Below, in pieces: positions 1-8,481 of a stretch of DNA of 64,000 nucleotides. The notes below the pieces were generated by a model, which was not told where the DNA came from, did no database searches, and worked only from the letters and a program-made list of their open reading frames with translations. The position numbers and the translations under genes were made by a program. Positions within the stretch are counted from its first letter, which is position 1. Every line of letters starts with the position of its first letter. Source of the stretch: Chthonomonadia bacterium. GTDB lineage: Bacteria; Armatimonadota; HRBIN16. The DNA lies in assembly GCA_013314755.1 (NCBI GenBank), contig JABUFA010000002.1, positions 155,985-219,984 of the forward strand, written 5' to 3'.

Positions 1-823
1 ACGGCGACGGATTGAGCGAACGCAGGGCGCGATACACGTCAAAGGGATGCGCCTGAACGGGAGCCTGCCACCTCTGCGAGATAACCATCTGCGTGCCGTC
101 GCCAGCTGCGATGTACTCTTTCGTGCGCGCCACCGCCTGCTGGTACTGCTCCGGGCTCTGGTTGGGAGTGAACACCACGGGCGTCTGCCTGGGTGGACTT
201 TTTGGTGCAGCAGGAAGCGGAGCTCGCAATCGCTCGATAAGCTGGTCTACCCGGGCACATGCCTCGTCATACGCTTTGTCTACGTCACCCTGCACATGGG
301 CGTTGCTCAGCGCGATAATGCGGTGACGCACATGGTCGAATATCAGCAGCGAATCCGCCAGCAGGAAGCAGCTGTCATCCACCCCCAGGTCGTCCACCGT
401 CTGTTCGGGCAGGCGTTCAAAGAAGCGCACCATGTCGTACGCAATGTAGCCTACCAGCCCGCCCACAAAGCGGGGCAGCTCCGCTGGCAGGGCGATACGA
501 TAGCCGCTGAGCAGGCTTTTGAGACGGTGCAGAGGGTCCTGTCCGCTCGGGATGGTTTCGGTGGTCTCCGTATCGTCGCGGATAAGGCGCACCTGTCTGC
601 CCTTGCTTCGAAACACCAGCGCAGGCTCCGTGCCCAAAAAGGAATAGCGGGCGATGCGCTCACCTCCGGCAACGCTTTCCAGAAGAAACGAGTATCTCCC
701 TCGCGCGATTTTGCGGAACGCCGACACGGGTGTTTCCATGTCCGCCAGTATCTCGCGATAGACAGGTATCAGATTACTCTGCTGAGCCAGACGACGGAAC
801 TCCTCTCGCGAGGGAGAGAACAT
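1..823 (-). CDS. trpE: Anthranilate synthase component I, 5' part (runs off the window)
   Basis: Large subunit of anthranilate synthase, which makes anthranilate from chorismate in tryptophan synthesis. Only the first 274 codons are inside the window; the gene continues beyond base 1. The protein starts MFSPSREEFRRLAQQSNLIP and has the TrpE N-terminal pattern: VSAFRKIARGRYSFLLESV, then GGERIARYSFLGTEP, then the VGGLVGYIAYDMVRFFE segment, and the beginning of the chorismate-binding domain (QYQQAVARTKEYIAAGD, QMVISQR). Start chosen at the ATG at 823, with GGAGG ten bases upstream. The partial catalytic domain cannot be checked. PabB is the main alternative, but the N-terminal domain is more like TrpE. 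A promoter lies at 867-896. Confidence 0.88.
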   Translation of the reverse strand, partial: MFSPSREEFRRLAQQSNLIPVYREILADMETPVSAFRKIARGRYSFLLESVAGGERIARYSFLGTEPALVFRSKGRQVRLIRDDTETTETIPSGQDPLHRLKSLLSGYRIALPAELPRFVGGLVGYIAYDMVRFFERLPEQTVDDLGVDDSCFLLADSLLIFDHVRHRIIALSNAHVQGDVDKAYDEACARVDQLIERLRAPLPAAPKSPPRQTPVVFTPNQSPEQYQQAVARTKEYIAAGDGTQMVISQRWQAPVQAHPFDVYRALRSLNPSP

Positions 824-866
824 CAGCGTCTATCCTCCAGCTACTGTGATGGATGGTTGGTGATAT

Positions 867-896
867 ATTATAGCAGATTCGGGGAGAATGCGTCTA
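867..896 (-). promoter_or_regulatory. Probable promoter of trpE
   Basis: On the minus strand a consensus TATAAT (867-872) lies about 45 bases before the trpE start. An 18-base spacer separates it from a weak -35, TAGACG (891-896). The predicted leader is under 50 bases, which leaves no room for a trp leader-peptide attenuator. Confidence 0.5.
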
Positions 897-909
897 CATG
901 TCCAGAGGC

Positions 910-1179
910 TCAGTGTTGCAGCACAAACTGCTCTAACACCTGCCGGTCACCGCCCTCAACCCGAAACACCTTCTCGCGGTGATGCGCCCCCTGCACCAGC
1001 ACTATTTTGCTTTTGGGCACACCCAGCGCCTTCGCTAGCAGGTCACGGCACGCCTCGTTCGCCTGCCCCTCTGCGGGCGGCGCGGTCACCCGAATACGCA
1101 GGATTTCGCCGTCCCAGCTCTCTATCTCGTTGCGTGAAGCGCGAGGGGTCACCCTTACCTTTAACGTCCATACATTCAT
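910..1179 (-). CDS. DUF167 (YggU-like) family protein
   Basis: Small 89-residue protein of the DUF167/YggU family, function unknown. The diagnostic pattern is present: VRVTPRASRNEIE at residues 8-20, then LRIRVTAPPAEGQANEA near 27-43 and SKIVLVQGAHHREKVFRV near 57-74. The ATG at 1179 overlaps the stop of the upstream CPBP protease gene by four bases (ATGA), so the two are probably translationally coupled. DUF167 genes commonly sit near YggT and DivIVA-type genes, as here. A longer open frame extends upstream in this phase, but it runs inside the protease gene and is a shadow. Confidence 0.88.
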   Translation of the reverse strand: MNVWTLKVRVTPRASRNEIESWDGEILRIRVTAPPAEGQANEACRDLLAKALGVPKSKIVLVQGAHHREKVFRVEGGDRQVLEQFVLQH

Positions 1180-2618
1180 CCGGCTATCCTCAACAACTGT
1201 GCGGCAACAAGGGCAAGGGTGTTGTTGAGGGCATGCATCCAGATGCAGGGTAGCAGACTGCGCCGCTCCACGAACAACGCCCCCAGCATGACCCCAATCA
1301 CAAACACTGCTATCCACCCAAGATACAGCTGGGGATGAAGCACCGAGAATACCAGCGCGGAACCGATGATACCTACCCATTTGCTGCCGGTATGTGCCCA
1401 CAGGGCGTTTAGCAATATGCCGCGGAAGAAGACCTCCTCGAACAACGGCGCAAACACCGCCGCTACCAGAAACAACAGAGCCGTGACCCATGCGGGGTTC
1501 TGCGCGGAGGCAACGCCGGCAATTGGATGGGCGGGACTGGGTATCGCCGGCAAAAGTACCTGCACCAGCATAATCGTCATCAACAGAACCGGCACCGTCG
1601 CCAGGTACGCCCCCGTTCCCCACAGCAGATGCACAGGCAACGGCTGCCACGTCAAGCCGATACTGCGCCAGTCGATACCGTCTCTCTGCATGTTCTGATG
1701 CAGGATCAACAGAGCGATGCCACCGGTGGCCACCTGCGTCAGCAACACCAGCACCACCAGATGGGGCGTGGACGGCGGCAGAGCGCGTGCCGATAAGCCG
1801 GCAATCCATCCACCGGCGTACGTCGCGGCGAAGTACGCCACCAGCCCCCACAGCACCGTATCCACATGACGTCGGGATAGTATCGCTCCAGCCGGCTGGG
1901 CAGAACGACTGCCGCTCTTCCAGACCGCATATACCAGCCATGCCAGCACTCCGCCCAGCAGAAACACCACCACTATCCCAAAGGCTGCCAGCAGTAGTCT
2001 CTGCAGAGTATTGGCTTCCTGCCGTGCCTGCACATCCCAGCGACGCGCTTCGTCCATATTGCCTGCCCAGAACTCCAGATGCTTCATCGCGAGCAGGCGC
2101 GTCCAGCCCAGATTGGCGTCGTTGATGGTGCGACGGAACTCGGCAAGCGCGGACGCCGACGGTTCTTCCCCCTCCCCATAAACCGCCCGACACCAGCGCA
2201 GGACGGCTTGTTTCTGCTCGGGCGAGAAGCGCGTCGGAGCGGAGGGCATTCGCTGTAACAGCTGGCGGATTCGCTCGCGGGCAGTTTTTTCCCCGATAAC
2301 GCTTGCCCTCTCTTCCAGCAGAACCACCGCCCGCACCAGCGCACCGAAGGGGGCGTCTTTTGCCGTTAGCAGTTTCAGCACCTCGTCCCACTGCGAGCCC
2401 TGAACCGCCCCGAAGGGCAAAAAGTCACCATACAGCATCCGCGCGGTGAACTCTGCCTGCATGACCTTTGTGGACCACACGTCGATGCGGTCGGTCAGAC
2501 GGGGACGCATCATGAAAAGATTAGACAGCAAAATTATCGCAAACAACAGGAGAGCAAGCCAGAATGCAGCCCCCCATCCTTGTGGTGGTTCCTCGGTTTC
2601 AGGTGCTTCGTTCCACAT
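1176..2618 (-). CDS. CPBP family intramembrane metalloprotease (long form)
   Basis: 480-residue membrane protein of the CPBP (CAAX protease/bacteriocin-processing, Abi) family. A first membrane helix at about residues 17-37 is followed by a soluble helical region of about 170 residues, then a multi-helix C-terminal half. The catalytic motif is FEEVFFRG, with the glutamate pair at 394-395, followed by VFSVLHPQ and a late HALNN histidine/asparagine motif, as expected for family glutamic/metallo proteases. The start has a GGAG ribosome site. It overlaps the divIVA-like gene by 20 bases and DUF167 by 4, so all lie in one transcription unit. Substrate unknown; the long soluble insert is unusual next to the compact member at 4132-4689. 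Confidence 0.85.
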   Translation of the reverse strand: MWNEAPETEEPPQGWGAAFWLALLLFAIILLSNLFMMRPRLTDRIDVWSTKVMQAEFTARMLYGDFLPFGAVQGSQWDEVLKLLTAKDAPFGALVRAVVLLEERASVIGEKTARERIRQLLQRMPSAPTRFSPEQKQAVLRWCRAVYGEGEEPSASALAEFRRTINDANLGWTRLLAMKHLEFWAGNMDEARRWDVQARQEANTLQRLLLAAFGIVVVFLLGGVLAWLVYAVWKSGSRSAQPAGAILSRRHVDTVLWGLVAYFAATYAGGWIAGLSARALPPSTPHLVVLVLLTQVATGGIALLILHQNMQRDGIDWRSIGLTWQPLPVHLLWGTGAYLATVPVLLMTIMLVQVLLPAIPSPAHPIAGVASAQNPAWVTALLFLVAAVFAPLFEEVFFRGILLNALWAHTGSKWVGIIGSALVFSVLHPQLYLGWIAVFVIGVMLGALFVERRSLLPCIWMHALNNTLALVAAQLLRIAG

Positions 2619-3117
2619 GCGGCATCTCCGGCTCAGGGTGTTCAGCGTTGCCTGAGTTGGGTTCTGGCTCGGGAGGGAGCGGGGAAAGATGGCGGTTCAC
2701 AAACTCCAGCATCCCGTTCAGCGCCGCGCGCAGCTCAATCGCAATCTGCAGTCGCGCCGTCTGCAGGTCCTCAATCGCCTTGCGGTACTGTTCCATCTGC
2801 TGTCGCGCCTGAATCTCTGCCTGCGCTCGGATCACCTCAGCCTCCCGGTGCGCACTGGCGCGCAGCTCATCGGCGGTACGCTGTGCCAGCACCAGCGCCT
2901 CCTTCATCGCCTCTTCCATCGCGCGGTAACGGTCGAGCTCCTGTTGCATCTGCGCCACCTGTTCGCGCAGGCGGGCGTTCTCGACCACCACCGCTTCGTA
3001 GTCCGCTACCACCTCCTGCAGGAACTCGTCCACCTCGCCGGGGCGGTAGCCGCGCAGGGCACGTCGGAACCGTTTGTTTGTGATGTCTATGGGTGTTAGA
3101 CGAACCGGTGTGCTCAT
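2599..3117 (-). CDS. DivIVA domain protein
   Basis: 172 residues. The N-terminus (LTPIDITNKRFRRALRGYRP, then GEVDEFLQEV) is the DivIVA membrane-curvature-binding segment with its typical FRRALRGY core. A long coiled coil follows from about residue 40 to 130. DivIVA proteins sit on curved membrane at poles or septa and recruit partners in division or polar growth. The tail is acidic and proline-rich. The neighbours, YggT upstream and CPBP/DUF167 downstream, are the usual ones for a division-associated DivIVA in Gram-positive and related lineages. No strong ribosome site is seen; translation may depend on the YggT gene ending only one base upstream. Confidence 0.88.
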   Translation of the reverse strand: MSTPVRLTPIDITNKRFRRALRGYRPGEVDEFLQEVVADYEAVVVENARLREQVAQMQQELDRYRAMEEAMKEALVLAQRTADELRASAHREAEVIRAQAEIQARQQMEQYRKAIEDLQTARLQIAIELRAALNGMLEFVNRHLSPLPPEPEPNSGNAEHPEPEMPHVERST

Positions 3118-3118
3118 C

Positions 3119-3379
3119 TTATAAACGCCATATCAGCTGACGCACAATCTGAATGATAACCAGTGCCACCAGCGGGCTAAAATCCAAGCCGTATCGCCAT
3201 GGAGGCACCATCTTGCGAATCGGGTCCAGTATAGGCGATGTGATGCGGTTGAGCGTGCGTGGCACGGGGTGCCAGGGGCTCCACTTCACCACATTCGCGT
3301 ACATCAGCCATGACAGAATCGCGTCTGCCAGGATTGCCCACGTGAGCAGTTGCAGGAGCAGGTCAAGCACACCTATCAT
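3119..3379 (-). CDS. YggT family membrane protein
   Basis: 86 residues with two membrane helices: a first at about 4-24 and a second at about 65-84. Between them is the family hallmark HPVPRTLNRITSPILDPIRK, followed by PPWRYGLDFSPLVALV. YggT proteins are small inner-membrane proteins linked to division and osmotic behaviour, with no defined reaction. The start ATG overlaps the stop of the TPR gene by four bases (ATGA), and the divIVA-like gene begins immediately after its stop. Confidence 0.9.
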   Translation of the reverse strand: MIGVLDLLLQLLTWAILADAILSWLMYANVVKWSPWHPVPRTLNRITSPILDPIRKMVPPWRYGLDFSPLVALVIIQIVRQLIWRL

Positions 3380-3978
3380 TGCTGTCCGCTTTCCTCCAAG
3401 ATACTGGTCACTGTGTCACGGATGTTTTTGCGTACCGCTTCCATCTGGTCTACCGGCATCATTGGAAAGCGTCGCAGGAGCTCCTGCCAGGTCTCCACTG
3501 CCTTCTGACGCTCGCCCAACCGGGCGTACGTATGTCCCAGCGTATTCCACACGAACCATTCGCAGGGATATTTAATCGCCTGCTCCAGATACACCTTCGC
3601 CTTGGCATAATCCTTCTTGCGGATATAGTAGTACTGTCCCAGCTCGTAGTACATATCGTACACATCCGGGTTGTTGCGCACGCCGCGCTCGTAAAGGGCA
3701 ACGGCTTCATCATCGCGGTCGGAACTCCATAATAGCCATCCCGCGTTGGTGTACGCCTCGATGTTGTGCGGGTCAAAGACGATGACGAAGTAGGTCATGT
3801 TAATCAGCTGCTCATGCTGACCATCATGCCACCACTTGTCCATCTGTACAATCCAGCGGTCTACCATCCCGTCAAAGATGGCGTCTATCCGTTTCTGTAC
3901 GCCTGCGGGAAGTTGTTGAGCCTGCACTGCTCCCAGCAAAACACATACCAGTGCCACGCTGATACCCAGCCGTTTCAT
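3376..3978 (-). CDS. Exported tetratricopeptide-repeat protein
   Basis: 200 residues. A signal peptide (MKRLGISVALVCVLLGAVQA) precedes a TPR solenoid. Clear repeats lie around NIEAYTNAGWLLWSSDRDDE, then a VALYERGVRNNPD segment, KAKVYLEQAIKYP and RQKAVETWQELLRRFP. The start is the ATG at 3978 because AAAGGG lies ten bases upstream; the frame stays open for 29 more codons without a better site. Probably a periplasmic protein-protein interaction module; partner unknown. It heads the YggT/DivIVA/CPBP/DUF167 unit, transcribed from the promoter at 4043-4072. It resembles the exported TPR protein at 47842-48420 (YFVIVFDPHNIEAYTNAG against ITWLDPHFVQAYQVAG), so the two may be paralogues. Confidence 0.75.
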   Translation of the reverse strand: MKRLGISVALVCVLLGAVQAQQLPAGVQKRIDAIFDGMVDRWIVQMDKWWHDGQHEQLINMTYFVIVFDPHNIEAYTNAGWLLWSSDRDDEAVALYERGVRNNPDVYDMYYELGQYYYIRKKDYAKAKVYLEQAIKYPCEWFVWNTLGHTYARLGERQKAVETWQELLRRFPMMPVDQMEAVRKNIRDTVTSILEESGQQ

Positions 3979-4042
3979 TGTTCGCATTCCCTTTCTTTCG
4001 GGTAGTTTATCTCTATTGTCGGCAAATACACCACCCTGTAGT

Positions 4043-4072
4043 AGTATACGGGGAATCGGAGGCAAAAATCAA
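4043..4072 (-). promoter_or_regulatory. Promoter of the TPR-YggT-DivIVA operon
   Basis: On the minus strand TTGATT (4067-4072), an 18-base spacer and TATACT (4043-4048). It stands back to back with the plus-strand promoter at 4079-4108; the two -35 boxes are only six bases apart. Confidence 0.6.
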
Positions 4073-4078
4073 CGCGGT

Positions 4079-4108
4079 TTGACACCCGGCATACTTGCAG
4101 GTTATACT
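4079..4108 (+). promoter_or_regulatory. Promoter of the CPBP protease gene at 4132
   Basis: Consensus TTGACA (4079-4084), an 18-base spacer and TATACT (4103-4108), about 24 bases before the start codon. The leader is very short but contains an AGAAGGAGA ribosome site. Confidence 0.65.
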
Positions 4109-4131
4109 GCGCCTGGCAGAAGGAGAAAGCG

Positions 4132-4689
4132 ATGGGGCGTCTGGTATCCACGTTGGTGTGGCTGGAGAGCGCGCTCGCGGTGGTGGGGTTTAGTTTGTTG
4201 ACCCTGCGAGTGTATCTCCACAACCTGCAGTGGTCTCACCTGCTCAAACCTACATGGCGCGATACCGCCTCAGGGGTGCTCGTTACCGCCGTGATGCTGG
4301 GTATCGCCGCCGCTGGCTCGTGGGCGTCCGAAAGGTGGACCGCCTGGGCGTTTTTGAAGCGGTGGATGATGCAGGTAGGTCCACTGCTGGCACAGATACG
4401 CCCGACGCAAATCGTATTGCTGTCAGTAATTGCTGGCTTTGGCGAAGAGGCTCTGTTTCGCGGCGTGCTTCAGCCGATCTTCGGCGTGTGGCTGACCTCC
4501 CTGCTGTTCGCGACGGTACACGTCCTGCGCTGGGATAGCGACGGCGTAAAGATGATCGCCTTCTACATGCCCTTTGGTTTGCTGTTGGGGTGGCTCTACC
4601 TGCTCACGCAGAACCTGTGGGGATGCATGGTGGCGCACACCCTGTATGACCTCATCGCGCTGTGGTGGATCCAGCGAAGCCTGAGATAA
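4132..4689 (+). CDS. CPBP family intramembrane metalloprotease (short form)
   Basis: 185 residues, several membrane helices. Family motifs: GFGEEALFRGVLQP with the catalytic glutamate pair at about 105-106, LFATVHVLRW with its histidine, and WGCMVAHTLYD with the final histidine. This is the compact prokaryotic CAAX-protease-like form, probably cleaving membrane peptides; substrate unknown. The start ATG has AGAAGGAGA upstream. Convergent or overlapping neighbours are absent; it is a single gene with its own promoter, ahead of the dnaE regulatory region. Confidence 0.85.
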   Translation: MGRLVSTLVWLESALAVVGFSLLTLRVYLHNLQWSHLLKPTWRDTASGVLVTAVMLGIAAAGSWASERWTAWAFLKRWMMQVGPLLAQIRPTQIVLLSVIAGFGEEALFRGVLQPIFGVWLTSLLFATVHVLRWDSDGVKMIAFYMPFGLLLGWLYLLTQNLWGCMVAHTLYDLIALWWIQRSLR

Positions 4690-4798
4690 AAAGCCTGTTC
4701 GAGAAGGAATCCTGCAGGTGGATGCACAATGGATTCAGGGCAATTTGGAAGCCGTCGGCGCGTAAAGAAATTTTTTTTCACAGCCCCCTCAAAACCCC

Positions 4799-4827
4799 TT
4801 TACAATTGCGGCGAGATTGTGTAGAAT
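4799..4827 (+). promoter_or_regulatory. Probable dnaE promoter
   Basis: TTTACA (4799-4804), a 17-base spacer and TAGAAT (4822-4827). The predicted start of transcription is about 140 bases before dnaE, leaving a long leader that contains the palindrome at 4848-4863. Confidence 0.6.
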
Positions 4828-4847
4828 ATCTGCGCACGGTAAAGAGG

Positions 4848-4863
4848 ACACAATATATTGTGT
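4848..4863. promoter_or_regulatory. Perfect 16-bp palindrome downstream of the dnaE promoter (candidate operator)
   Basis: ACACAATATATTGTGT is a perfect inverted repeat starting about 20 bases downstream of the -10 box at 4822-4827. Related ATTGT/ACAAT half-sites lie nearby: GATTGTGT in the spacer region, GATACAAT near 4870, and TTGTATTG near 4890. This arrangement suggests a protein-binding site rather than a terminator, since no T-run follows. The binding protein is unknown. Confidence 0.5.
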
Positions 4864-4970
4864 GAGTACCGATACAATTTACTACATGTTGTTTGTATTG
4901 ACTTTTATCTACCTTTTTCCAGCCTACCGGGCTGAGCCACGCGGGAACTGAAGCCGGGGGTCAGAAAGCG

Positions 4971-7900
4971 ATGGGGAAACTGCAATTTGTGCATCTGCAC
5001 ACACATACGGAATACAGCCTGCTGGACGGGGCGAACCGCATCCAACCGCTTGTGAACCGAGCACTCGAACTGGGCATGCCTGCTCTGGCAATCACCGACC
5101 ACGGAGTAATGAGTGGCGTTATTGAGTTCTATCAGGCATGTCTGGAGGCTGGTATCAAACCGATTATCGGCTGTGAAGTATACGTTGCCCCACGCAAGCG
5201 TACCGACCGCGACCCCCGCAAGGATTCCAGTGCGTTCCATCTGCTCCTGCTTGCGAAAAACCTCACCGGCTATAAGAACCTCATCCGCCTCAGCACCATC
5301 GCCTCGCTGGAAGGCTTCTACTACAAGCCCCGTGTGGACCACGAGGTGCTACAGCAATACAGCGAGGGGCTTATCGCCACCAGCGGATGCCTGAGCAGTG
5401 AGGTGTGCGTTGCGCTGATCAACCGCGACTACGAGAAGGCTCTGCGCATCGCCAGTTTCTACCGCGACCTCTTTGGCAGGGAGAACTACTTCATCGAACT
5501 GCAGGACCACGGGCTGAGCGAGCAGAAGGCGATTCGCGACGGGCTTATCCAGTTATCCCGCGACCTGGGCGTGCCGCTGATATGCACCAACGACGTGCAC
5601 TACCTGACCGCCGAGGATGCCCGGGCGCATGATGTTCTGCTGTGCGTGCAAACAGGTAAAACCATACACGATGAAGACCGCCTGCGCTATGGCTCCAACG
5701 AGTTTTACCTGAAAAGCGCGGAGCAGATGGCGCAGCTATTCCCCGACCATCCCGAGGCGCTGGAAAACACCCTGCGCATCGCCGAAATGGTGGACCTGCG
5801 CCTCGAGTTCGGCAGGGTGCATCTGCCCGAACCCGACCTGCCTCCCGGGCATACCGCCATCAGCTACCTGGCGCACTTGGCACGCGAGGGGATGAAACAG
5901 CGCTACTCCCCCATCACGCCAGAGGTGGAACAGCGACTGGCGTACGAACTGGACGTTATCGATAAGACCGGCTTTGCTCCCTATTTTCTCATCGTACGCG
6001 ATTTCGCCCAGTTCGCCCGCGACAGAGGCATCTTCTTCGGGGTGCGCGGCTCGGCAGCGGGAAGTCTGGTCTCGTACTGCATCGGCATCACCGACATCGA
6101 CCCGATTTACTACGGGCTGACCTTCGAACGCTTCCTGAATCCCGAGCGCGTGCAGATGCCCGATATTGATATGGACTTTGAGGACACTCGCCGCGATGAG
6201 GTCATCCAGTACGTCACCGAGAAATACGGCAAGGACCGAGTTGCCCAAATCGGCACGTTTGGTACACTGGGCGCAAAGCAAGCTGTGCGCGACGTGGGCA
6301 AGGCGCTGGGCATCCCCGCGCAAACCGTGGACCAGATTGCCCGCCAGATCCCCGTTGGACCGAAGGTGACCATTGATAGCGCCCTCAAGGACAACCCTGA
6401 CCTGCAGGCGATGGTCGAAAGCGACCCCCGCTTACAGGAGCTGATTGAGATTGCGAAGCGTCTGGAAGGCGTTGCCCGGCACATGAGCACCCATGCCGCG
6501 GGAGTGGTCATCAGCCGCGACCCGCTTTCCGAGCACGTGCCGCTCGCCCGAGTAGGCGAAGGTCCGCCCGTCACCCAGTACGATATGGGCTCGCTGGAAA
6601 AGATTGGTCTGCTGAAGATGGACTTCCTGGGGCTGACCAACCTGACCATCCTGGCGAAGACGCTGAAGAACATCGAGCAGACGCGCGGCGAGCGCATTGA
6701 CCTGCGCAGTATCCCTCTGGATGACCGCAAGACCTACGAGATGCTGGGACAGGGCGACACCACAGGCGTGTTCCAGCTGGAATCGCAGGGAATGCGGCGC
6801 AACATCGCGGAGCTGAAACCAGGCGACGTGCGCGAGCTGGCGGCGATGGTTGCACTCTATCGCCCGGGACCGATGGACCATATCCCGCAATACATCCGCT
6901 CCAAACTCGGATTGCAGGAGATTGTCTATCCGCATCCCCGCCTGGAGCCTATCTTAAAGGAGACCTATGGCGTTATCGTCTATCAGGACCAGGTGCTTCA
7001 GATTGTGCGGGCGCTGGCTGGATTTACGCTGGGACAGGCGGACATCCTTCGCCGCGCCATGGGCAAGAAAAAAGCGGAAGACATGGAGAAGATGCGCTCC
7101 AAGTTCATCGAAGGCGCGGTGCGCAACGGTATTGATGAACAGCAGGCAAAGGAGCTGTTCGGACTGATAGAACCCTTCGCCGGCTACGCCTTCAACAAGG
7201 CGCACGCGGTGTGCTACGCGATGGTTGCCTACCAGACCGCTTATCTGAAAGCGAACTACCCGGTGGAATACTTCGCCGCGCTGATGGCAGCCCACTTCGA
7301 CAATCAGGACAAAGTGGTGCAATATGTGGAAGAGTGCCGACGGCGCAACATTCAGATACTGCCTCCCGATATTAACCGCAGCGACGTGGACTTCACCGTG
7401 GAGAACGGCGCGATTCGTTTCGGGCTGGGCGCCATCAAGAATGTGGGCAAAGCGGCGGTGGAGGTTATCCTGCGGGCAAGGGCGGACGGACCGTTTACCA
7501 GCTTTTTCGACTTCTGCGTGCGCACGCTGGAACAGCAGAGCAACTTCGGCAAGAGCACTGTGGAGGTGCTCATTCAGGCAGGCGCGTTTCAATCGCTGGT
7601 TCCTAACCGCAACAAACTGCTTTCCGCGCTGGAAGACACCTGGTCCGCCGCCCAGCGAGCCGTGCACAATCGGCGCATCGGGCAGGAATCGCTGTTCTCT
7701 GGCGAATCCGCTCAACAGGCTGAGGAACCGCCCCTGCCGAACGTGCCCGAGCTGGCTCGGGAACAGATACTCGCTTTCGAGAAGGACCTGCTGGGCGTCT
7801 ATCTGGCTGACCATCCCCTGCGCTCCCTGCAGTCTCGCATGAAGCAGATGGGTGTTGCGCCGTGCAACCAGCTGAAGGAAATGGCAGATGGCGCTCAGGT

Positions 7901-8441
7901 GCGCGTTGCCGGAGTTATCACCAGCGTCCGTGCCCTGCGCACCAAGCGCGGCGACCGCATGGCGATGATCACGGTGGAAGACCTTACCGGAACCGTCTCG
8001 GCAACCGTGTTCCCCGCCGTCTTCGAGGAGTGCAAATCCCTGCTGAGCAAGGACAGTCTGGTGGTGCTGGAGGGCAGGGTCAAACATCGCGACCGCCTGC
8101 GGGGCGATGACCCGGATTCGAGCGAGGTGCAGGTGGAGGTGGTGTGCGAAAAAGTGCATGCCTTAAACAACGGCAGTATGCCCAACGGAAACGGCAACAA
8201 CGGCAACGGCAAACATACTGCCCGCACCCTGCACATCCGCCTGACCCCTGAGCACCGCCCCGCGCTGAAGGTGCTTCGTGAAATCCTGACGCGCCACCCG
8301 GGCGACGCTCGGCTGATACTGCATGTCGACTCGGGCAGACAGCGGTTCCGGGTGATTTCGCACTTGAACGTAGACGCCAGCGACCACACACAGCAGGACC
8401 TGGTGCGCATCGTCGGGCGCGATTGCGTGTGGCTGCAATAG
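4971..8441 (+). CDS. dnaE: DNA polymerase III subunit alpha
   Basis: Replicative DNA polymerase, 1156 residues, the normal DnaE length. Order of domains: N-terminal PHP domain starting FVHLHTHTEYSLLDG (residues 6-20), the Pol III catalytic palm with MPDIDMDFED (aspartates about 398 and 400, matching the catalytic pair of E. coli DnaE), fingers with the GSAAGSLVSYC loop, the helix-hairpin-helix region with FAGYAFNKAHAVCYA, and a C-terminal OB fold (VRVAGVITSVRALRTKRG). A lower-complexity NGSMPNGNGNNGNGK linker lies near residues 1066-1080, before a final small domain. The PHP metal residues in view (HLHTH, TDHG) are kept. It is a DnaE, not a PolC, because it lacks an inserted exonuclease domain. 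Confidence 0.97.
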   Translation: MGKLQFVHLHTHTEYSLLDGANRIQPLVNRALELGMPALAITDHGVMSGVIEFYQACLEAGIKPIIGCEVYVAPRKRTDRDPRKDSSAFHLLLLAKNLTGYKNLIRLSTIASLEGFYYKPRVDHEVLQQYSEGLIATSGCLSSEVCVALINRDYEKALRIASFYRDLFGRENYFIELQDHGLSEQKAIRDGLIQLSRDLGVPLICTNDVHYLTAEDARAHDVLLCVQTGKTIHDEDRLRYGSNEFYLKSAEQMAQLFPDHPEALENTLRIAEMVDLRLEFGRVHLPEPDLPPGHTAISYLAHLAREGMKQRYSPITPEVEQRLAYELDVIDKTGFAPYFLIVRDFAQFARDRGIFFGVRGSAAGSLVSYCIGITDIDPIYYGLTFERFLNPERVQMPDIDMDFEDTRRDEVIQYVTEKYGKDRVAQIGTFGTLGAKQAVRDVGKALGIPAQTVDQIARQIPVGPKVTIDSALKDNPDLQAMVESDPRLQELIEIAKRLEGVARHMSTHAAGVVISRDPLSEHVPLARVGEGPPVTQYDMGSLEKIGLLKMDFLGLTNLTILAKTLKNIEQTRGERIDLRSIPLDDRKTYEMLGQGDTTGVFQLESQGMRRNIAELKPGDVRELAAMVALYRPGPMDHIPQYIRSKLGLQEIVYPHPRLEPILKETYGVIVYQDQVLQIVRALAGFTLGQADILRRAMGKKKAEDMEKMRSKFIEGAVRNGIDEQQAKELFGLIEPFAGYAFNKAHAVCYAMVAYQTAYLKANYPVEYFAALMAAHFDNQDKVVQYVEECRRRNIQILPPDINRSDVDFTVENGAIRFGLGAIKNVGKAAVEVILRARADGPFTSFFDFCVRTLEQQSNFGKSTVEVLIQAGAFQSLVPNRNKLLSALEDTWSAAQRAVHNRRIGQESLFSGESAQQAEEPPLPNVPELAREQILAFEKDLLGVYLADHPLRSLQSRMKQMGVAPCNQLKEMADGAQVRVAGVITSVRALRTKRGDRMAMITVEDLTGTVSATVFPAVFEECKSLLSKDSLVVLEGRVKHRDRLRGDDPDSSEVQVEVVCEKVHALNNGSMPNGNGNNGNGKHTARTLHIRLTPEHRPALKVLREILTRHPGDARLILHVDSGRQRFRVISHLNVDASDHTQQDLVRIVGRDCVWLQ

Positions 8442-8481
8442 CCCACGCTTGACACTATATGTAAAAGGAAGAGGTGCAAAA

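Noticed and set aside
823..909. trp leader-peptide attenuator before trpE
   Set aside because: The predicted transcription start leaves under 50 bases, too short for a leader peptide and hairpins.
47..982. Long plus-strand open frame of 311 codons
   Set aside because: It is the antisense of the trpE coding region, which has a clear family match, a ribosome site and a promoter.
910..2391. 493-codon minus frame spanning DUF167 and part of the CPBP gene
   Set aside because: Only its last 89 codons are real (DUF167). The rest is a shadow of the CPBP frame and has no family match.
4870..4970. Possible cyclic di-GMP or other riboswitch in the dnaE leader
   Set aside because: Some GGGCTGAGCC and GCCGGGGG-like pieces are reminiscent of known aptamers, but no complete conserved core could be aligned by eye.
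6954..8159. 401-codon minus frame opposite dnaE
   Set aside because: It is antisense to the well-supported polymerase gene; codon third-position pattern favours dnaE.
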